From Neorhizobium galegae (GTDB lineage: Bacteria; Pseudomonadota; Alphaproteobacteria; Rhizobiales; Rhizobiaceae): a stretch of DNA of 64,000 nt. The stretch lies in the NCBI RefSeq assembly GCF_021391675.1, contig NZ_CP090095.1, positions 2,485,501-2,549,500 on the forward strand, in the 5' to 3' direction. A program made the translations under genes and the position numbers. The notes beneath the pieces are model-generated. The model had not been told where the DNA came from. It saw only the letters and a program-made list of their open reading frames with translations, and ran no database searches. Shown here in pieces: positions 42,187 through 51,726 of the stretch (its first letter is position 1; every line of letters starts with the position of its first letter).

Positions 42187-43074
42187 TCAGGCGGCGGCAG
42201 TACGCGGGGTGCGGATCTGCCGACGGCCAAGCCGCTGCAGGACAGCGGATACGAGCGGCGCACGGTTCATCGTGTAGATGTGGAAGTCGCCAAGGCCGCG
42301 GCGGATCAGATCCTCGATCTGTTCGGCGGCAATGTCGGCAGCCACGCTGGCGCGATCCTCGGGCTTGTCGTCCAATCCTTCGAAACGGGCATCCAGGAAA
42401 GACGGAACCGAGGAACCGCAGCGGCCGGCGAAACGCTTGAGCTGGGTCAGGTTCTGGATCGGCATGATGCCCGGCACGATCGGGATGGCGATGCCGGCGG
42501 CCCGGACCTTTTCGAGGTAACGTTCAAAGATGTCGTTGTCGAAGAAGAACTGGGTGAGCGCCCGGGCAGCACCTGCATCCACCTTGCGCTTCAGCATCTC
42601 GATGTCTGCGGCGAGATCCGCACTTTCCGGATGCTTTTCGGGATAGGCGGAGACGGAAATGTCGAAACCGCCGAGTTCGGTCAGGCCGCGCACCAGATCT
42701 GCCGCGTTGGCATAACCCTGCGGATGCGGACGATACTCGGTGCCGATACCGCTCGCCGGATCACCGCGCAGGGCGACGATATGGCGGATGCCGGCGGCGC
42801 GGTAATCGGCAACGACCGAATGGGTCTCTTCGCGCGTGGCATCGACGCAGGTCAGGTGTGCGGCGGTCGCAAGCGAGGTCTCGCCGACCAGGCGGCGCAC
42901 CGTGTTGATCGTCGGCGCCTTGGTCGAACCGCCCGCACCATAGGTGACCGAGACGAACCTCGGATCCCAGAGCGCCAGTTCATCGACCGTATCCCAGAGC
43001 TGGCCCTCCATCTCCTCCGACTTCGGCGGGAAGAATTCGAAGGAAACGCTGAAAGTTTCGCTATCGGCGGTCAT
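42187..43074 (-). CDS. metF: 5,10-methylenetetrahydrofolate reductase MetF
   Basis: FAD enzyme that makes 5-methyl-THF for methionine synthesis. FSVSFEFFPPKSEEM at the N-terminus (active-site Glu), SVTYGAGGST, HLTCVDATREE and HIVALRGDP are family signatures, and QFFFDNDIF is the FAD/NADH region. 295 residues, start 43074 with AAGGGAG. It follows the SahR-like regulator by 13 bases and is presumably in its operon. Confidence 0.97.
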   Translation of the reverse strand: MTADSETFSVSFEFFPPKSEEMEGQLWDTVDELALWDPRFVSVTYGAGGSTKAPTINTVRRLVGETSLATAAHLTCVDATREETHSVVADYRAAGIRHIVALRGDPASGIGTEYRPHPQGYANAADLVRGLTELGGFDISVSAYPEKHPESADLAADIEMLKRKVDAGAARALTQFFFDNDIFERYLEKVRAAGIAIPIVPGIMPIQNLTQLKRFAGRCGSSVPSFLDARFEGLDDKPEDRASVAADIAAEQIEDLIRRGLGDFHIYTMNRAPLVSAVLQRLGRRQIRTPRTAAA

Positions 43075-43087
43075 TGGTTCAGCTCCC

Positions 43088-44086
43088 TTAAAGGACGGTT
43101 TGCGATTGGGCAGATGCATGATGGGCGGCGATCAGCAGGCGGCGATCACGGGCAAGCCAGACGGTGGCCGTCAGGCCGCCTTCCTTGCCGGAACCAAGAT
43201 CGATCGCCTGCTCGACTTCGAGGCCCACCTTCTCGAGCCATTCCGCCATCACCTGATGGGAGAAGCCGAGACGCACATGGGCATGCTCGTTGCGCAGGTA
43301 TTCGAGCGTATGGGGTGCGAGATCGACGATCAGCAGGCGGCCGCCCGGACGCAGCACGCGGGCTGCCTCGGCGATCGCCAGTTCAGGCTGGTCGAGGAAG
43401 TGCAGCACCTGGTGGACGGTGATCAGGTCGAAATCCTGGCCTTCGAGCGGCAGGTTGAGAATGTCGCCATGGCGGACCGACGCCTTCACGATGCCGGCCT
43501 TGTCGAGGTTGGAGCGGGCGACCGAAAGCATGTCGCGGCTCGCGTCGATGCCGACGGCGCGACGGTAGATGTTGGACAGAAGCTGCAGAATCCAGCCGGT
43601 GCCGGTGCCGAGATCGAGGAGCGCATCGACGGGCGCCGGGCCGATCAGTTTGAGCAGCGCCGATTCGACGGCCGCGTCGCTGATATGCAGGCGGCGAAGC
43701 TCGTCCCATTCGGAAGCGTTGCGGCTGAAATACGCCTGGGCGCGTTCGGCATGCTGGCGCTTGACCATCGTCAGCCGCTCGCTGTCGCGAAGCAGCACCG
43801 GGTCTTCCTCGGAAGCAGCGGCAAGCAGCGTCCTGATCAGCGTTGCCGCCTTGCCTTCCTGCCTCAGCCGGAAATAGGCCCAGGCGCCTTCCTGATAGCG
43901 ATCGATCAGCGCCTCTTCGGCAAGCAGCTTCAAATGCCGAGAAATGCGCGGCTGCGACTGGCCCAGGATTTCGGTAAGATCGGTGACGGTGAGATCCCCG
44001 GCAGCGAGAAGCGCAAGCAGGCGGAAGCGGGTCGGCTCGCCGGCTGTTTTCAGTACGTCTACCAGGGTGTCGAGCGCCAATCCCAT
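43088..44086 (-). CDS. sahR: ArsR-family regulator fused to a methyltransferase domain, probable SahR
   Basis: Residues 1-90 are an ArsR winged helix (GEPTRFRLLALLAAGDLTV, recognition helix SQPRISRHLKLLAEEALI); residues about 110-290 are a class I SAM-binding fold (LLDLGTGTGWI at 156-166, HGDILNLPLEGQDFDLI). This fusion next to metF, with an ATA-rich inverted repeat in front, matches SahR, described as an S-adenosylhomocysteine-responsive repressor of the SAM cycle in Proteobacteria. The fold probably senses SAH rather than methylating. 332 residues. The symbol is an inference from architecture and neighbourhood. Confidence 0.8.
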   Translation of the reverse strand: MGLALDTLVDVLKTAGEPTRFRLLALLAAGDLTVTDLTEILGQSQPRISRHLKLLAEEALIDRYQEGAWAYFRLRQEGKAATLIRTLLAAASEEDPVLLRDSERLTMVKRQHAERAQAYFSRNASEWDELRRLHISDAAVESALLKLIGPAPVDALLDLGTGTGWILQLLSNIYRRAVGIDASRDMLSVARSNLDKAGIVKASVRHGDILNLPLEGQDFDLITVHQVLHFLDQPELAIAEAARVLRPGGRLLIVDLAPHTLEYLRNEHAHVRLGFSHQVMAEWLEKVGLEVEQAIDLGSGKEGGLTATVWLARDRRLLIAAHHASAQSQTVL

Positions 44087-44111
44087 TCAGCCGCATCCTT
44101 ACGCAATCAAG

Positions 44112-44131
44112 ATATAAAGATATGTTTATAT
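44112..44131. promoter_or_regulatory. Probable SahR operator
   Basis: Perfect inverted repeat ATATAAA/TTTATAT with a 6-base GATATG centre, 26-45 bases upstream of the sahR ATG. The ATA-rich 20-base form is typical of ArsR-family operators and agrees with what I recall of SahR sites. Confidence 0.75.
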
Positions 44132-44193
44132 GGTTTTGCCATTCTATGCAAGCGGCAACTGATGAATCCGACGAGGTCGCCTGAAACGCAGAA

Positions 44194-44209
44194 GGCGGCC
44201 GAAGCCGCC
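44194..44209 (-). terminator. Terminator of the chemoreceptor gene
   Basis: On the minus strand GGCGGC-TTCG-GCCGCC, a stable tetraloop hairpin followed by TTCTG, 30 bases after the stop. The T-run is short. Confidence 0.5.
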
Positions 44210-44238
44210 CTCTTTAAGTTTTGTTGGTGCCAGGAAGA

Positions 44239-46536
44239 TCAGAATTCTTCCCACTCGTCGGCGGATTGCGCGAGGGCCGTATTTCCACGGGAAACCGGAG
44301 CGCGCGCCGGCGCCGGACGGCTTGGTGCAGCAGCGACCGGGCGCGATGCCGGAGCTGCCGGCGCGCGCATGCGGCTTGCCGTCTCGCGAAGCTGGCCCGA
44401 GGCGCTGCCACCGAGCTGGAAGTGCGAGAGGAGATCGCTGAGCTTGCCGCTCTCCTGGGCAAGGCCGGCGCCTGCGGCGTTCATCTCTTCGACCATGGCG
44501 GCATTCTGCTGGGTCGACTGGTCCATGTGGTTGACGGCGGTGTTGACCTGCGCAAGGCCGACCGACTGTTCCTGTGCCGCGATTGCGATCGCATCCATGT
44601 GACCATTGACGGTCTGAACCAGTTGCTCGATGACGCTGAGCCCCTCGCCGGTCTCGCTGACGAGCTTGACGCCTTCGCTGACCGCAACCGCCGAGTTGGA
44701 GATCAGCGACTTGATTTCCTTGGCGGCGTTTGCCGAGCGCTGGGCGAGTTCGCGGACCTCCTGTGCGACGACCGCAAAACCCTTGCCGGCTTCGCCGGCA
44801 CGCGCCGCTTCCACGCCGGCGTTCAGCGCCAGCAGGTTGGTCTGGAAGGCGATCTCGTCGATCACGCCGATGATCTGGCCGATCTGCTGCGACGACTTCT
44901 CGATCCGTTCCATGGCAGAAACCGCGTTGCGGACGACCTGGCCCGAATGGTCCGCGCGGGTCCGTGCGTCGCGGACGACGTCGCGAGCCTCGCCGGTGCG
45001 CTTCGAGGTCGAAACGACGTTGGCGGTGATCTCCTCGAGTGCTGCTGCTGTTTCTTCCAGCGAAGCAGCCTGCTGCTCGGTGCGCTTCGACAGGTTGTCG
45101 GAGGCGTCGGAGATTTCCTTCGAGCCGCTGGTGACGGTGGAAACCGAATTGCCGACGCTGAGCAGCGCGTCGCGCAGCTGGCGGACCGAGGTATTGAAGT
45201 CGTGGCGCAGTCCTTCGAACTGCGGCGCAAGCGCTTCATTGACTTCGCAAAGCATGTCGCCGGCGGCAAGCCGCCGCAGGTTTGCGGCAAGGGCGCCTGT
45301 CGCCTGGGAGAGGCGTGCTTCCGCTTCCGCCTCCGTCTGCTGCTGCAGTTCGAGACGCTCGGCCTCCGAGCGGCGGCGCGTGCTTTCGGCCTCGGATTCG
45401 AGCTGGCGGTTGCGAATGGCGGCCTGGCGAAAAATCTCGACCGAGCGCGCCATCTCGCCGATGCCGTCCTTGCGGTCCGCGTAAGGGATCGCGTCATCCG
45501 TATTGCCCGAAGCGAGGCTTGCCATGCGATCGCCGATCTTGCGGATCGAGCCCGACAGGCTACGGGCGATGAGAACGCTGAGCGCGATGACCGCGACAAT
45601 GAAGAACCCGAGCGATGCGAACATCACTTGCAGGCTGGATGCGGCCGAGGACGATTTATCATCACCAAGGTTCTTGATGTCGGCGGCCGCCTGATCGATC
45701 AAGGCGCCGGTGTATTCGCGACGCTTGTTCATCGCATTGGTCCAGGTGTCGAAATCGCCAGGAGCCGGCGTATAGCCCTTGTACGTTTCGATACCCTTCA
45801 GCGTGTTCGCAATCAGCACGCCGTCGGCGGTCTGCCAATAGGCGTCGAACTTCGCGACGACGTCCGGAGACGAAAGATTGCGAAACGGCTTTTCGAAGAT
45901 GCGGGTCTGCTGACGGCCCTGCATGTAGCGCGCGACTTCTTCGGGGGCGAGCGTGCCGTTCTTGCTATACTGCTGACCCATGCGGTTGATGATCGCGTAG
46001 CCGTTGTTCACCTGAACCAGCGACTGATAACCGTCGAGATAACGCGCCAGTTCGCGGTCTTCCGTGAGGCTCGCAACGCGGCCGATAATGTCCAGGCCCC
46101 GCTCGGAGACCGGGCTTACATATTGCGCCGAGAGAAGCTGATTGGTGTCGCCGCCATCGATCTTGGCGCGATATTCACCCATGCGCGCATAACGTTCCTC
46201 CAGCGACCTGGCGAGGTCACGCAGGCCCGGCTCGCTATAGCCATTCGCGTCGATCTGCTTGTGGAGTTCGACGACCTTCCTCTGCGCGGCGTCCAGCTTG
46301 CTCCGCGCGTCGGGGCGTTGCGCCGGCGCCACTGAGCTTTCCAGCGGAATGGCATTCATGAGATCGCCCGCGGCCAGCGCGAGCCTTTCAAGCACGACCG
46401 CACGATTCAATTCGCGGTACTGGGCATAGGCATCCAGGCTCGAAAGCGCACCCAGCGTAATGACAGCCAGAAGCGGAATGGACGCGAGAAGCGTCAAAGA
46501 CATACGGAAAGGCAAGCGCTCGATGAGACGCAGCAT
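44239..46536 (-). CDS. Methyl-accepting chemotaxis protein with NIT-like sensor domain
   Basis: Transmembrane helices at about 12-32 and 305-329 enclose a helical periplasmic domain of some 270 residues resembling the NIT (nitrate/nitrite sensing) domain, with [16 protein letters not shown] and [26 protein letters not shown] domain follows, then the cytoplasmic signalling bundle with the conserved tip [21 protein letters not shown]. The C-terminus ends in EWEEF after an Ala/Pro-rich tether, matching the CheR/CheB-binding pentapeptide. 765 residues. The ligand is not known. Confidence 0.92.
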   Translation of the reverse strand: MLRLIERLPFRMSLTLLASIPLLAVITLGALSSLDAYAQYRELNRAVVLERLALAAGDLMNAIPLESSVAPAQRPDARSKLDAAQRKVVELHKQIDANGYSEPGLRDLARSLEERYARMGEYRAKIDGGDTNQLLSAQYVSPVSERGLDIIGRVASLTEDRELARYLDGYQSLVQVNNGYAIINRMGQQYSKNGTLAPEEVARYMQGRQQTRIFEKPFRNLSSPDVVAKFDAYWQTADGVLIANTLKGIETYKGYTPAPGDFDTWTNAMNKRREYTGALIDQAAADIKNLGDDKSSSAASSLQVMFASLGFFIVAVIALSVLIARSLSGSIRKIGDRMASLASGNTDDAIPYADRKDGIGEMARSVEIFRQAAIRNRQLESEAESTRRRSEAERLELQQQTEAEAEARLSQATGALAANLRRLAAGDMLCEVNEALAPQFEGLRHDFNTSVRQLRDALLSVGNSVSTVTSGSKEISDASDNLSKRTEQQAASLEETAAALEEITANVVSTSKRTGEARDVVRDARTRADHSGQVVRNAVSAMERIEKSSQQIGQIIGVIDEIAFQTNLLALNAGVEAARAGEAGKGFAVVAQEVRELAQRSANAAKEIKSLISNSAVAVSEGVKLVSETGEGLSVIEQLVQTVNGHMDAIAIAAQEQSVGLAQVNTAVNHMDQSTQQNAAMVEEMNAAGAGLAQESGKLSDLLSHFQLGGSASGQLRETASRMRAPAAPASRPVAAAPSRPAPARAPVSRGNTALAQSADEWEEF

Positions 46537-46661
46537 AAATAAACCCTCGAAATGGCCCCGTCGTCATGACAGCGTATAAGGCCCGCAAATCATGGACCTT
46601 CCCCGAGGGCGAAATTGCGCCGCAATCTTTGCAATTGTCTTGATTAGCTCACACAAGAAAT

Positions 46662-46678
46662 CCCCCTAAATTTGGGGG
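46662..46678. repeat. GC-arm inverted repeat upstream of the chemoreceptor
   Basis: CCCCC-TAAATTT-GGGGG, 126-142 bases upstream of the start codon. It may be an operator or a leader hairpin. The rest of the 226-base gap (46537-46762) holds the ettA terminator and no gene. Confidence 0.35.
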
Positions 46679-46714
46679 TGCGAGATTTAGCATTTATTAA
46701 CCTGCCCAGAATGC

Positions 46715-46737
46715 AAAACCCCGGCAAAGCCGGGGTT
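46715..46737 (-). terminator. Terminator of ettA
   Basis: AACCCCGGC/GCCGGGGTT stem with a 3-base loop (46717-46737), TTTT follows on the minus strand, 26 bases past the ettA stop. Confidence 0.65.
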
Positions 46738-46762
46738 CTAACTTAGACAAAGCTAAAAGATA

Positions 46763-48412
46763 TTAACGAGTCAGGCGCTTGTGGGCCTGGCTGCCCGGGT
46801 TGAGGGCGTCGGGGCCGAGGCGGCGGACCTTGTCCTGTTCATAGTCCTCGAAATTGCCTTCGAACCACTCCACATGGCCGTCGCCTTCGAAGGCGAGAAT
46901 ATGCGTCGCCAGGCGGTCGAGGAACATGCGATCATGGCTGATGATGATCGCGCAGCCGGCAAAGTTTTCCAGCGCGCTTTCGAGCGCACCCAGCGTTTCC
47001 GTATCGAGGTCGTTGGTCGGTTCGTCGAGGAGCAGAACGTTGCCGCCGGCCTTCAGCATCTTGGCAAGGTGAACGCGGTTGCGCTGGCCGCCCGAGAGAT
47101 TGCCGACCTTCTGCTGCTGGTCGCCGCCCTTGAAGTTGAACGCACCGCAATAGGCGCGGGAGTTCATGTCGAACTTGCCGAGCTTGATGATTTCGGCGCC
47201 GCCAGAGATTTCCTCCCAGACGGTCTTGTCGGCAGCAAGCGCATCGCGGCTCTGATCGACATAACCGAGATGGACCGTCTCACCGATACGGACCGTGCCG
47301 GCATCCGGCGTTTCCTGGCCGGTGATCATCCGGAACAACGTGGTCTTGCCGGCGCCGTTCGGGCCGATGATGCCGACGATGCCGCCCGGCGGCAGCTTGA
47401 TCGACAGGTCGTTGATCAGCGTGCGGCCCTCGAAGCCCTTGGTGATGCCTTCCATCTCGATGACCACCTGGCCGAGACGCTCGCTGACCGGGATGATGAT
47501 CTGCGCGTCGCCGGGACGCTGCTTGTCGGCGGCCTCCACCAGCTGTTCGTAGGACTTGATGCGGGCCTTGGATTTTGCCTGACGCGCCTTCGGGCTGGAA
47601 GCGATCCATTCCTGTTCGCGGCTGATCGCCTTCTGGCGGCCTGCCTCTTCCCGGTTTTCCTGCTGCATGCGCTTGGCCTTGGCAAGCAGGTAGGCCGAGT
47701 AATTGCCTTCGTAAGGAATGCCGCGGCCGCGGTCGAGTTCGAGGATCCAGCCGGTGACGTTGTCCAGGAAGTAGCGATCGTGGGTGATCATCATCACGGC
47801 GCCCGGATAATCGCGCAGATGCTTTTCGAGCCAGGCGATGGTCTCGGCGTCCAGGTGGTTGGTCGGTTCGTCGAGCAGCAGCAGGTCTGGCTGCGACAGC
47901 AGGAGACGGCAGAGAGCGACGCGGCGGCGCTCACCGCCCGACAGGCTGGTGACTTCCGAATCGCGCGGCGGGCAGCGCAGCGCCTCCATGGCCATCTCGA
48001 CCTGGCTTTCCAGATCCCAGAGGTTCTGGCTGTCGATGACGTCCTGAAGCTTGGCGCCCTCGTCCGCTGTCTCGTCGGAATAGTTCATCATCAGTTCGTT
48101 GTACCGGTCGAGGACGGCCGTCTTCTTGGCGACGCCTTCCATGACGTTCTCGAAAACGGTCTTGGACGCATCGAGATGCGGCTCCTGCTCCAGGTAACCG
48201 ACGGTCGCGCCTTCTGCGAGCCAGGCTTCGCCGGTATATTCCTTGTCCTGCCCGGCGATGATGCGCAGCACGGTCGACTTACCGGCGCCGTTCGGGCCGA
48301 GGATACCGATCTTGGCATCGGGGTAGAAAGACAGATTGACGTTCTCAAGGATTTTCTTGGCGCCGTAGGACTTGTTGAGTCCCGACATGTGATAGATGAA
48401 CTGACGTGCCAT
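46763..48412 (-). CDS. ettA: Energy-dependent translational throttle ABC-F protein EttA
   Basis: Soluble ABC-F ATPase that binds the ribosomal E site and gates entry to elongation according to ADP/ATP. Two ABC cassettes: Walker A GPNGAGKST and GPNGAGKTT, signatures LSGGERRRVALC and LSGGQRNRVHLA, Walker B LLLDEPTNHLD and LLLDEPTNDLD, with an arm/linker between. 549 residues starting at MARQFIYHMSGLNK; frames open upstream of this are not supported. It shares a divergent promoter region of 90 bases with the hydrolase gene. Confidence 0.96.
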   Translation of the reverse strand: MARQFIYHMSGLNKSYGAKKILENVNLSFYPDAKIGILGPNGAGKSTVLRIIAGQDKEYTGEAWLAEGATVGYLEQEPHLDASKTVFENVMEGVAKKTAVLDRYNELMMNYSDETADEGAKLQDVIDSQNLWDLESQVEMAMEALRCPPRDSEVTSLSGGERRRVALCRLLLSQPDLLLLDEPTNHLDAETIAWLEKHLRDYPGAVMMITHDRYFLDNVTGWILELDRGRGIPYEGNYSAYLLAKAKRMQQENREEAGRQKAISREQEWIASSPKARQAKSKARIKSYEQLVEAADKQRPGDAQIIIPVSERLGQVVIEMEGITKGFEGRTLINDLSIKLPPGGIVGIIGPNGAGKTTLFRMITGQETPDAGTVRIGETVHLGYVDQSRDALAADKTVWEEISGGAEIIKLGKFDMNSRAYCGAFNFKGGDQQQKVGNLSGGQRNRVHLAKMLKAGGNVLLLDEPTNDLDTETLGALESALENFAGCAIIISHDRMFLDRLATHILAFEGDGHVEWFEGNFEDYEQDKVRRLGPDALNPGSQAHKRLTR

Positions 48413-48502
48413 GGATAAAAGTGCTCCGGGGGGATTTCGGTTTGCCGCTATGTAGGCGAATTGGGAGCCGGGAGCAATGCGCGAACGGTCGAGGGAGCGA
48501 GG

Positions 48503-49441
48503 ATGTTCGACGAAACGAGGCGGTTCTCGAGCCCGACGGGCGCGAACCTTGCCTATCATTACCAACCGGCGACTGAGCCGGCCAACGCCATCCTGCTGAT
48601 CTCACACGGGCTTGCCGAGCATTCCAGGCGTTATAAGGCTTTTGCCGAGACGATGGCCGGGCACGGCTTCCATGTCTACGCCTTCGACCATCGCGGCCAC
48701 GGCGAGACGACGGCGCCGGACGCGCCGATCGGCCGTTTTGCCAGGTACGACGGCGTCGATCTGGTGCTGGAGGACGTCAAGGCCATGCGTGACATGGCAA
48801 CTAGTGCCCATCCCGGCCTGCCGGTGCTGCTCTTCGGCCATTCCATGGGCGGCCTGATCGCGCTCAACGCCTCCGTCGATCATCCCGAAAGCTTCGATGC
48901 GGTTGCGGTCTGGAATTCCAACTTCCATCCCGGCCTCGCGGGCCGCGCCGCCCAGGTGATCCTGCGCATCGAAAAAGCCTTGAAAGGCTCCGACGTGCCG
49001 AGCGGGCTTCTGCCGAAACTCACGTTTGGCGCCTGGGGGAAATCGATTGCCGGTCACCGCACGGAATTCGATTGGCTGAGCCACGACCCGGAAATCGTCG
49101 ACGCCTATATCGCCGATCCGCTCTGCGGCTTCGACGCCAGCGTCTCGCTGTGGCTCGACCTCTTCGAACTCACCTTCCGTGCTCCGAAGATGACCGATCG
49201 GCTGGCGAAAACCCTGCCGATCCACCTGATCGGCGGTGCGGAAGACCCGGCAACCAATGGCGGCCGCGAAATCCTGTGGCTCTCGGAGCATTTCAAGCGC
49301 AGCGGCTTTTCGAATGTCACAACCAAGATCTGGCCCGGCACGCGCCACGAAACGCTGAACGATACGGTGCGGGCACGCGCCACCGCCGAGTTCGCCGCCT
49401 GGGCCAGAGCCGCCCTGCCCGTCCCGGCGCCGGCGATCTGA
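48503..49441 (+). CDS. Alpha/beta hydrolase, monoacylglycerol lipase-like
   Basis: Alpha/beta hydrolase (serine aminopeptidase S33 / Hydrolase_4) fold: ISHGLAEHSRRYKAFAETM oxyanion loop, FDHRGHGETTAPD, nucleophile S114 in FGHSMGGLIA, acid in GGAEDPAT and histidine in PGTRHETLND. The HGLAEHSxRY start is typical of lysophospholipase/monoacylglycerol lipase relatives. 312 residues. GAGGGAGCGAGG sits just before ATG 48503. Confidence 0.9.
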   Translation: MFDETRRFSSPTGANLAYHYQPATEPANAILLISHGLAEHSRRYKAFAETMAGHGFHVYAFDHRGHGETTAPDAPIGRFARYDGVDLVLEDVKAMRDMATSAHPGLPVLLFGHSMGGLIALNASVDHPESFDAVAVWNSNFHPGLAGRAAQVILRIEKALKGSDVPSGLLPKLTFGAWGKSIAGHRTEFDWLSHDPEIVDAYIADPLCGFDASVSLWLDLFELTFRAPKMTDRLAKTLPIHLIGGAEDPATNGGREILWLSEHFKRSGFSNVTTKIWPGTRHETLNDTVRARATAEFAAWARAALPVPAPAI

Positions 49442-49453
49442 ATCGGCAGTCAC

Positions 49454-49497
49454 TATCAAACGGCCCTTCATATCAAACGGCCCTGCATATCAAACGG
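49454..49497. repeat. 17-base tandem repeat, 2.6 copies
   Basis: Copies start at 49454, 49471 and 49488, each TATCAAACGG followed by CCCTTCA, CCCTGCA, then a diverged end. It lies between the hydrolase stop (49441) and the EamA start (49557), outside any gene. Confidence 0.75.
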
Positions 49498-49556
49498 AAT
49501 GAGTTCATGACATTTAATCAAGTGCTTCCGGGGCCGGTCCCGGCTATAGGAAATTC

Positions 49557-50519
49557 ATGAATTCGTCGCCCGCAAGCCTTGCCGCATCAGCCCCGAACCG
49601 GATCGTCAACGGTATGGGTCTGATGCTGATCGCCATGCTGATCGCCCCTTTTATCGACATCTTTTCCAAGCTTGCGACCGATACCGCGTCGCCCACCTTC
49701 ATCACCGCCGCCCGCTTCGTCTTCCAGGCGCTCTGCATGCTGCCGATCGTGCTGTGGAACGGTTACTGGCGGGCATTTTCCTGGCGGCTCAGCGTCTTCC
49801 ATGCGATCCGCGCGACCCTCATCACGGTCTCGATGGTCTGCTTCGTGGCGACCCTGGCGGTCATGGAAGTGGCCGATGCAATCGCCATCTTCTTCGTCGA
49901 ACCGATCATCCTCACCGTGCTTTCCAGCATCTTCCTCAAGGAGATCATCGGCTGGCGGCGTTATACCGCCTGCGCGGCCGGCTTCGTGGGCGCCATGATC
50001 GTCATCCGCCCGAGCTTCCAGGAGATCGGCTTCGTGGCGCTGCTGCCGATCGTCACCGCCTTCTGCGTGGCGATCTTCGCGATCCTGACGCGGGCGCTGG
50101 CGCATCGCGAAGACCCGTGGTCGATGCAGTTCCAGATGGCGCTCTGGGGAATTCCGATCTCCGCCATTCTGCTCTTTGTCGGCGATAGGACCGGTATCGC
50201 CTTCCTGGCACCCTCCATACCGGACTGGACGACACTGCTGTGGCTCGCGGGCGTCGGCGCTTTCGCAGCGCTGTCGGGCATCCTTGCCGTCTATGCCTAT
50301 CGGGCCGCGCCGGCATCCGTGATTGCACCGCTGCAATATTTCGAGATCGTCTCGGCGACGCTGTTCGGCTGGCTGGTTTTCGGGGACTTCCCCGATCCGG
50401 TCAAATGGCTCGGCATTTCGATCATCATCGGCTCCGGCCTCTACATCATCTGGCGCGAACGCCGCGTAGCCTCCATGAAGCCGGTAACCAGCACCGCCAA
50501 GTCAACCGTGACCCCGTGA
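49557..50519 (+). CDS. EamA-family transporter, first gene of a three-gene operon
   Basis: Ten-helix DMT protein with two EamA repeats (LIAPFIDIFSKLATDTASPTF at the N-terminus; second repeat from GFVALLPIVTAFCVAIFAI). 320 residues. TAGGAAA precedes the ATG. The stop codon is one base before the ATG of the CoA-transferase, so the two are cotranscribed; the transported compound is probably linked to those enzymes. Confidence 0.88.
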   Translation: MNSSPASLAASAPNRIVNGMGLMLIAMLIAPFIDIFSKLATDTASPTFITAARFVFQALCMLPIVLWNGYWRAFSWRLSVFHAIRATLITVSMVCFVATLAVMEVADAIAIFFVEPIILTVLSSIFLKEIIGWRRYTACAAGFVGAMIVIRPSFQEIGFVALLPIVTAFCVAIFAILTRALAHREDPWSMQFQMALWGIPISAILLFVGDRTGIAFLAPSIPDWTTLLWLAGVGAFAALSGILAVYAYRAAPASVIAPLQYFEIVSATLFGWLVFGDFPDPVKWLGISIIIGSGLYIIWRERRVASMKPVTSTAKSTVTP

Positions 50520-50520
50520 C

Positions 50521-51726
50521 ATGACCCAGACACCCAAAAAACCGCCGCTTACCGGCATCCGCGTCATCGAGCTCGCCCGCGTGCTTGCCGGTCCCTGGGC
50601 AGGCCAGATGCTGGCCGACATGGGCGCCGACGTCATCAAGGTGGAAAACCCCGACGGCGGCGACGACACCCGCGCCTGGGGGCCGCCCTTCGTCGAGGGC
50701 AAGGACGGCGAGAACCTGTCCGCCGCCTATTACCACGCCACCAATCGCGGCAAGCGCTCGATCGCCGTCGACCTGAAGACCGAGGAAGGCCAGGACATCG
50801 TCCGCCGGCTGGCAGCGACCGCCGACGTGCTGATCGAGAACTTCAAGCTCGGCGGCCTCGTCAAATACGGCCTCGACTACGAGAGCCTGAAAAAGATCAA
50901 TCCCAAGCTGATCTATTGCTCGATCACCGGTTTCGGCCAGAACGGCCCCTACGCCAATCTCGCCGGCTACGACTATATCGTCCAGGGCATGTCGGGCTTC
51001 ATGTCGATCACCGGCGAGCCCGACGCCCAGCCGATGAAGGCGGGCGTCGCGATCGCCGACATCTTCACCGGCATCTACGCGGTGACCGCCATCCAGGGCG
51101 CGCTGATCCATGCGATGAAGACCGGCGAAGGCCAGCATGTCGACATGGCACTGCTCGACGTTCAGGCCGGCATCCTCGCCAACCAGAACATGAATTACCT
51201 GGTTTCCGGCGAGGCGCCGGTGCGGCTCGGCAATGCCCATCCGAACATCAGCCCCTATGAGGTCGTGCCGACCGAAGACGGTCACCTGATCCTCGCGGTC
51301 GGCAATGACGGCCAGTTCCGCCGGTTGTGCCGCATCCTCGGCATCGACGGGATGGCCGACGACGAGCGTTTCGCCACCAACAAGGCGCGCGTCGCCAACC
51401 GCGTCGAAGTGCGCCGGCTGATCCTGGCGCAGACATCGAAATGGAAGAAGGCCGAGCTGCTCGCCGCTTGCGGCGACAATGCCGTGCCGGCAGGGCCGAT
51501 CAATTCGATCGCCGAAATGTTCGACGACCCGCAGGTCAAGGAGCGCGGGCTCCGAATCGACCTCGAAGCGGCCGACGGCACGGTCATTCCGGGCGTGCGC
51601 AGCCCGATCGTGCTGTCGGAAACGCCGCTTGTCTATCACCGGCCGAGCCCGGCGCTTGGCGAACATACCGCAGACGTGCTGGCGCAACTCGATCAAATCG
51701 AAAAAGAGGGGAGAGAAAAAAAATGA
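50521..51726 (+). CDS. Class III (CaiB/BaiF) acyl-CoA transferase
   Basis: Moves CoA between acyl groups through an aspartyl-CoA intermediate. Signature parts: VIELARVLAGPWAGQMLADMGADVIKVE at the N-terminus (given as adjoining segments), FHATNRGKRSIAVDLK-like HATNRGKRSIAVDLKTEEG, and the catalytic aspartate in AIADIFTGIYAVTA. Family includes formyl-CoA, carnitine and benzylsuccinate transferases; the substrate here is unknown. 401 residues. It overlaps the downstream ThDP enzyme start (ATGA). Confidence 0.93.
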   Translation: MTQTPKKPPLTGIRVIELARVLAGPWAGQMLADMGADVIKVENPDGGDDTRAWGPPFVEGKDGENLSAAYYHATNRGKRSIAVDLKTEEGQDIVRRLAATADVLIENFKLGGLVKYGLDYESLKKINPKLIYCSITGFGQNGPYANLAGYDYIVQGMSGFMSITGEPDAQPMKAGVAIADIFTGIYAVTAIQGALIHAMKTGEGQHVDMALLDVQAGILANQNMNYLVSGEAPVRLGNAHPNISPYEVVPTEDGHLILAVGNDGQFRRLCRILGIDGMADDERFATNKARVANRVEVRRLILAQTSKWKKAELLAACGDNAVPAGPINSIAEMFDDPQVKERGLRIDLEAADGTVIPGVRSPIVLSETPLVYHRPSPALGEHTADVLAQLDQIEKEGREKK

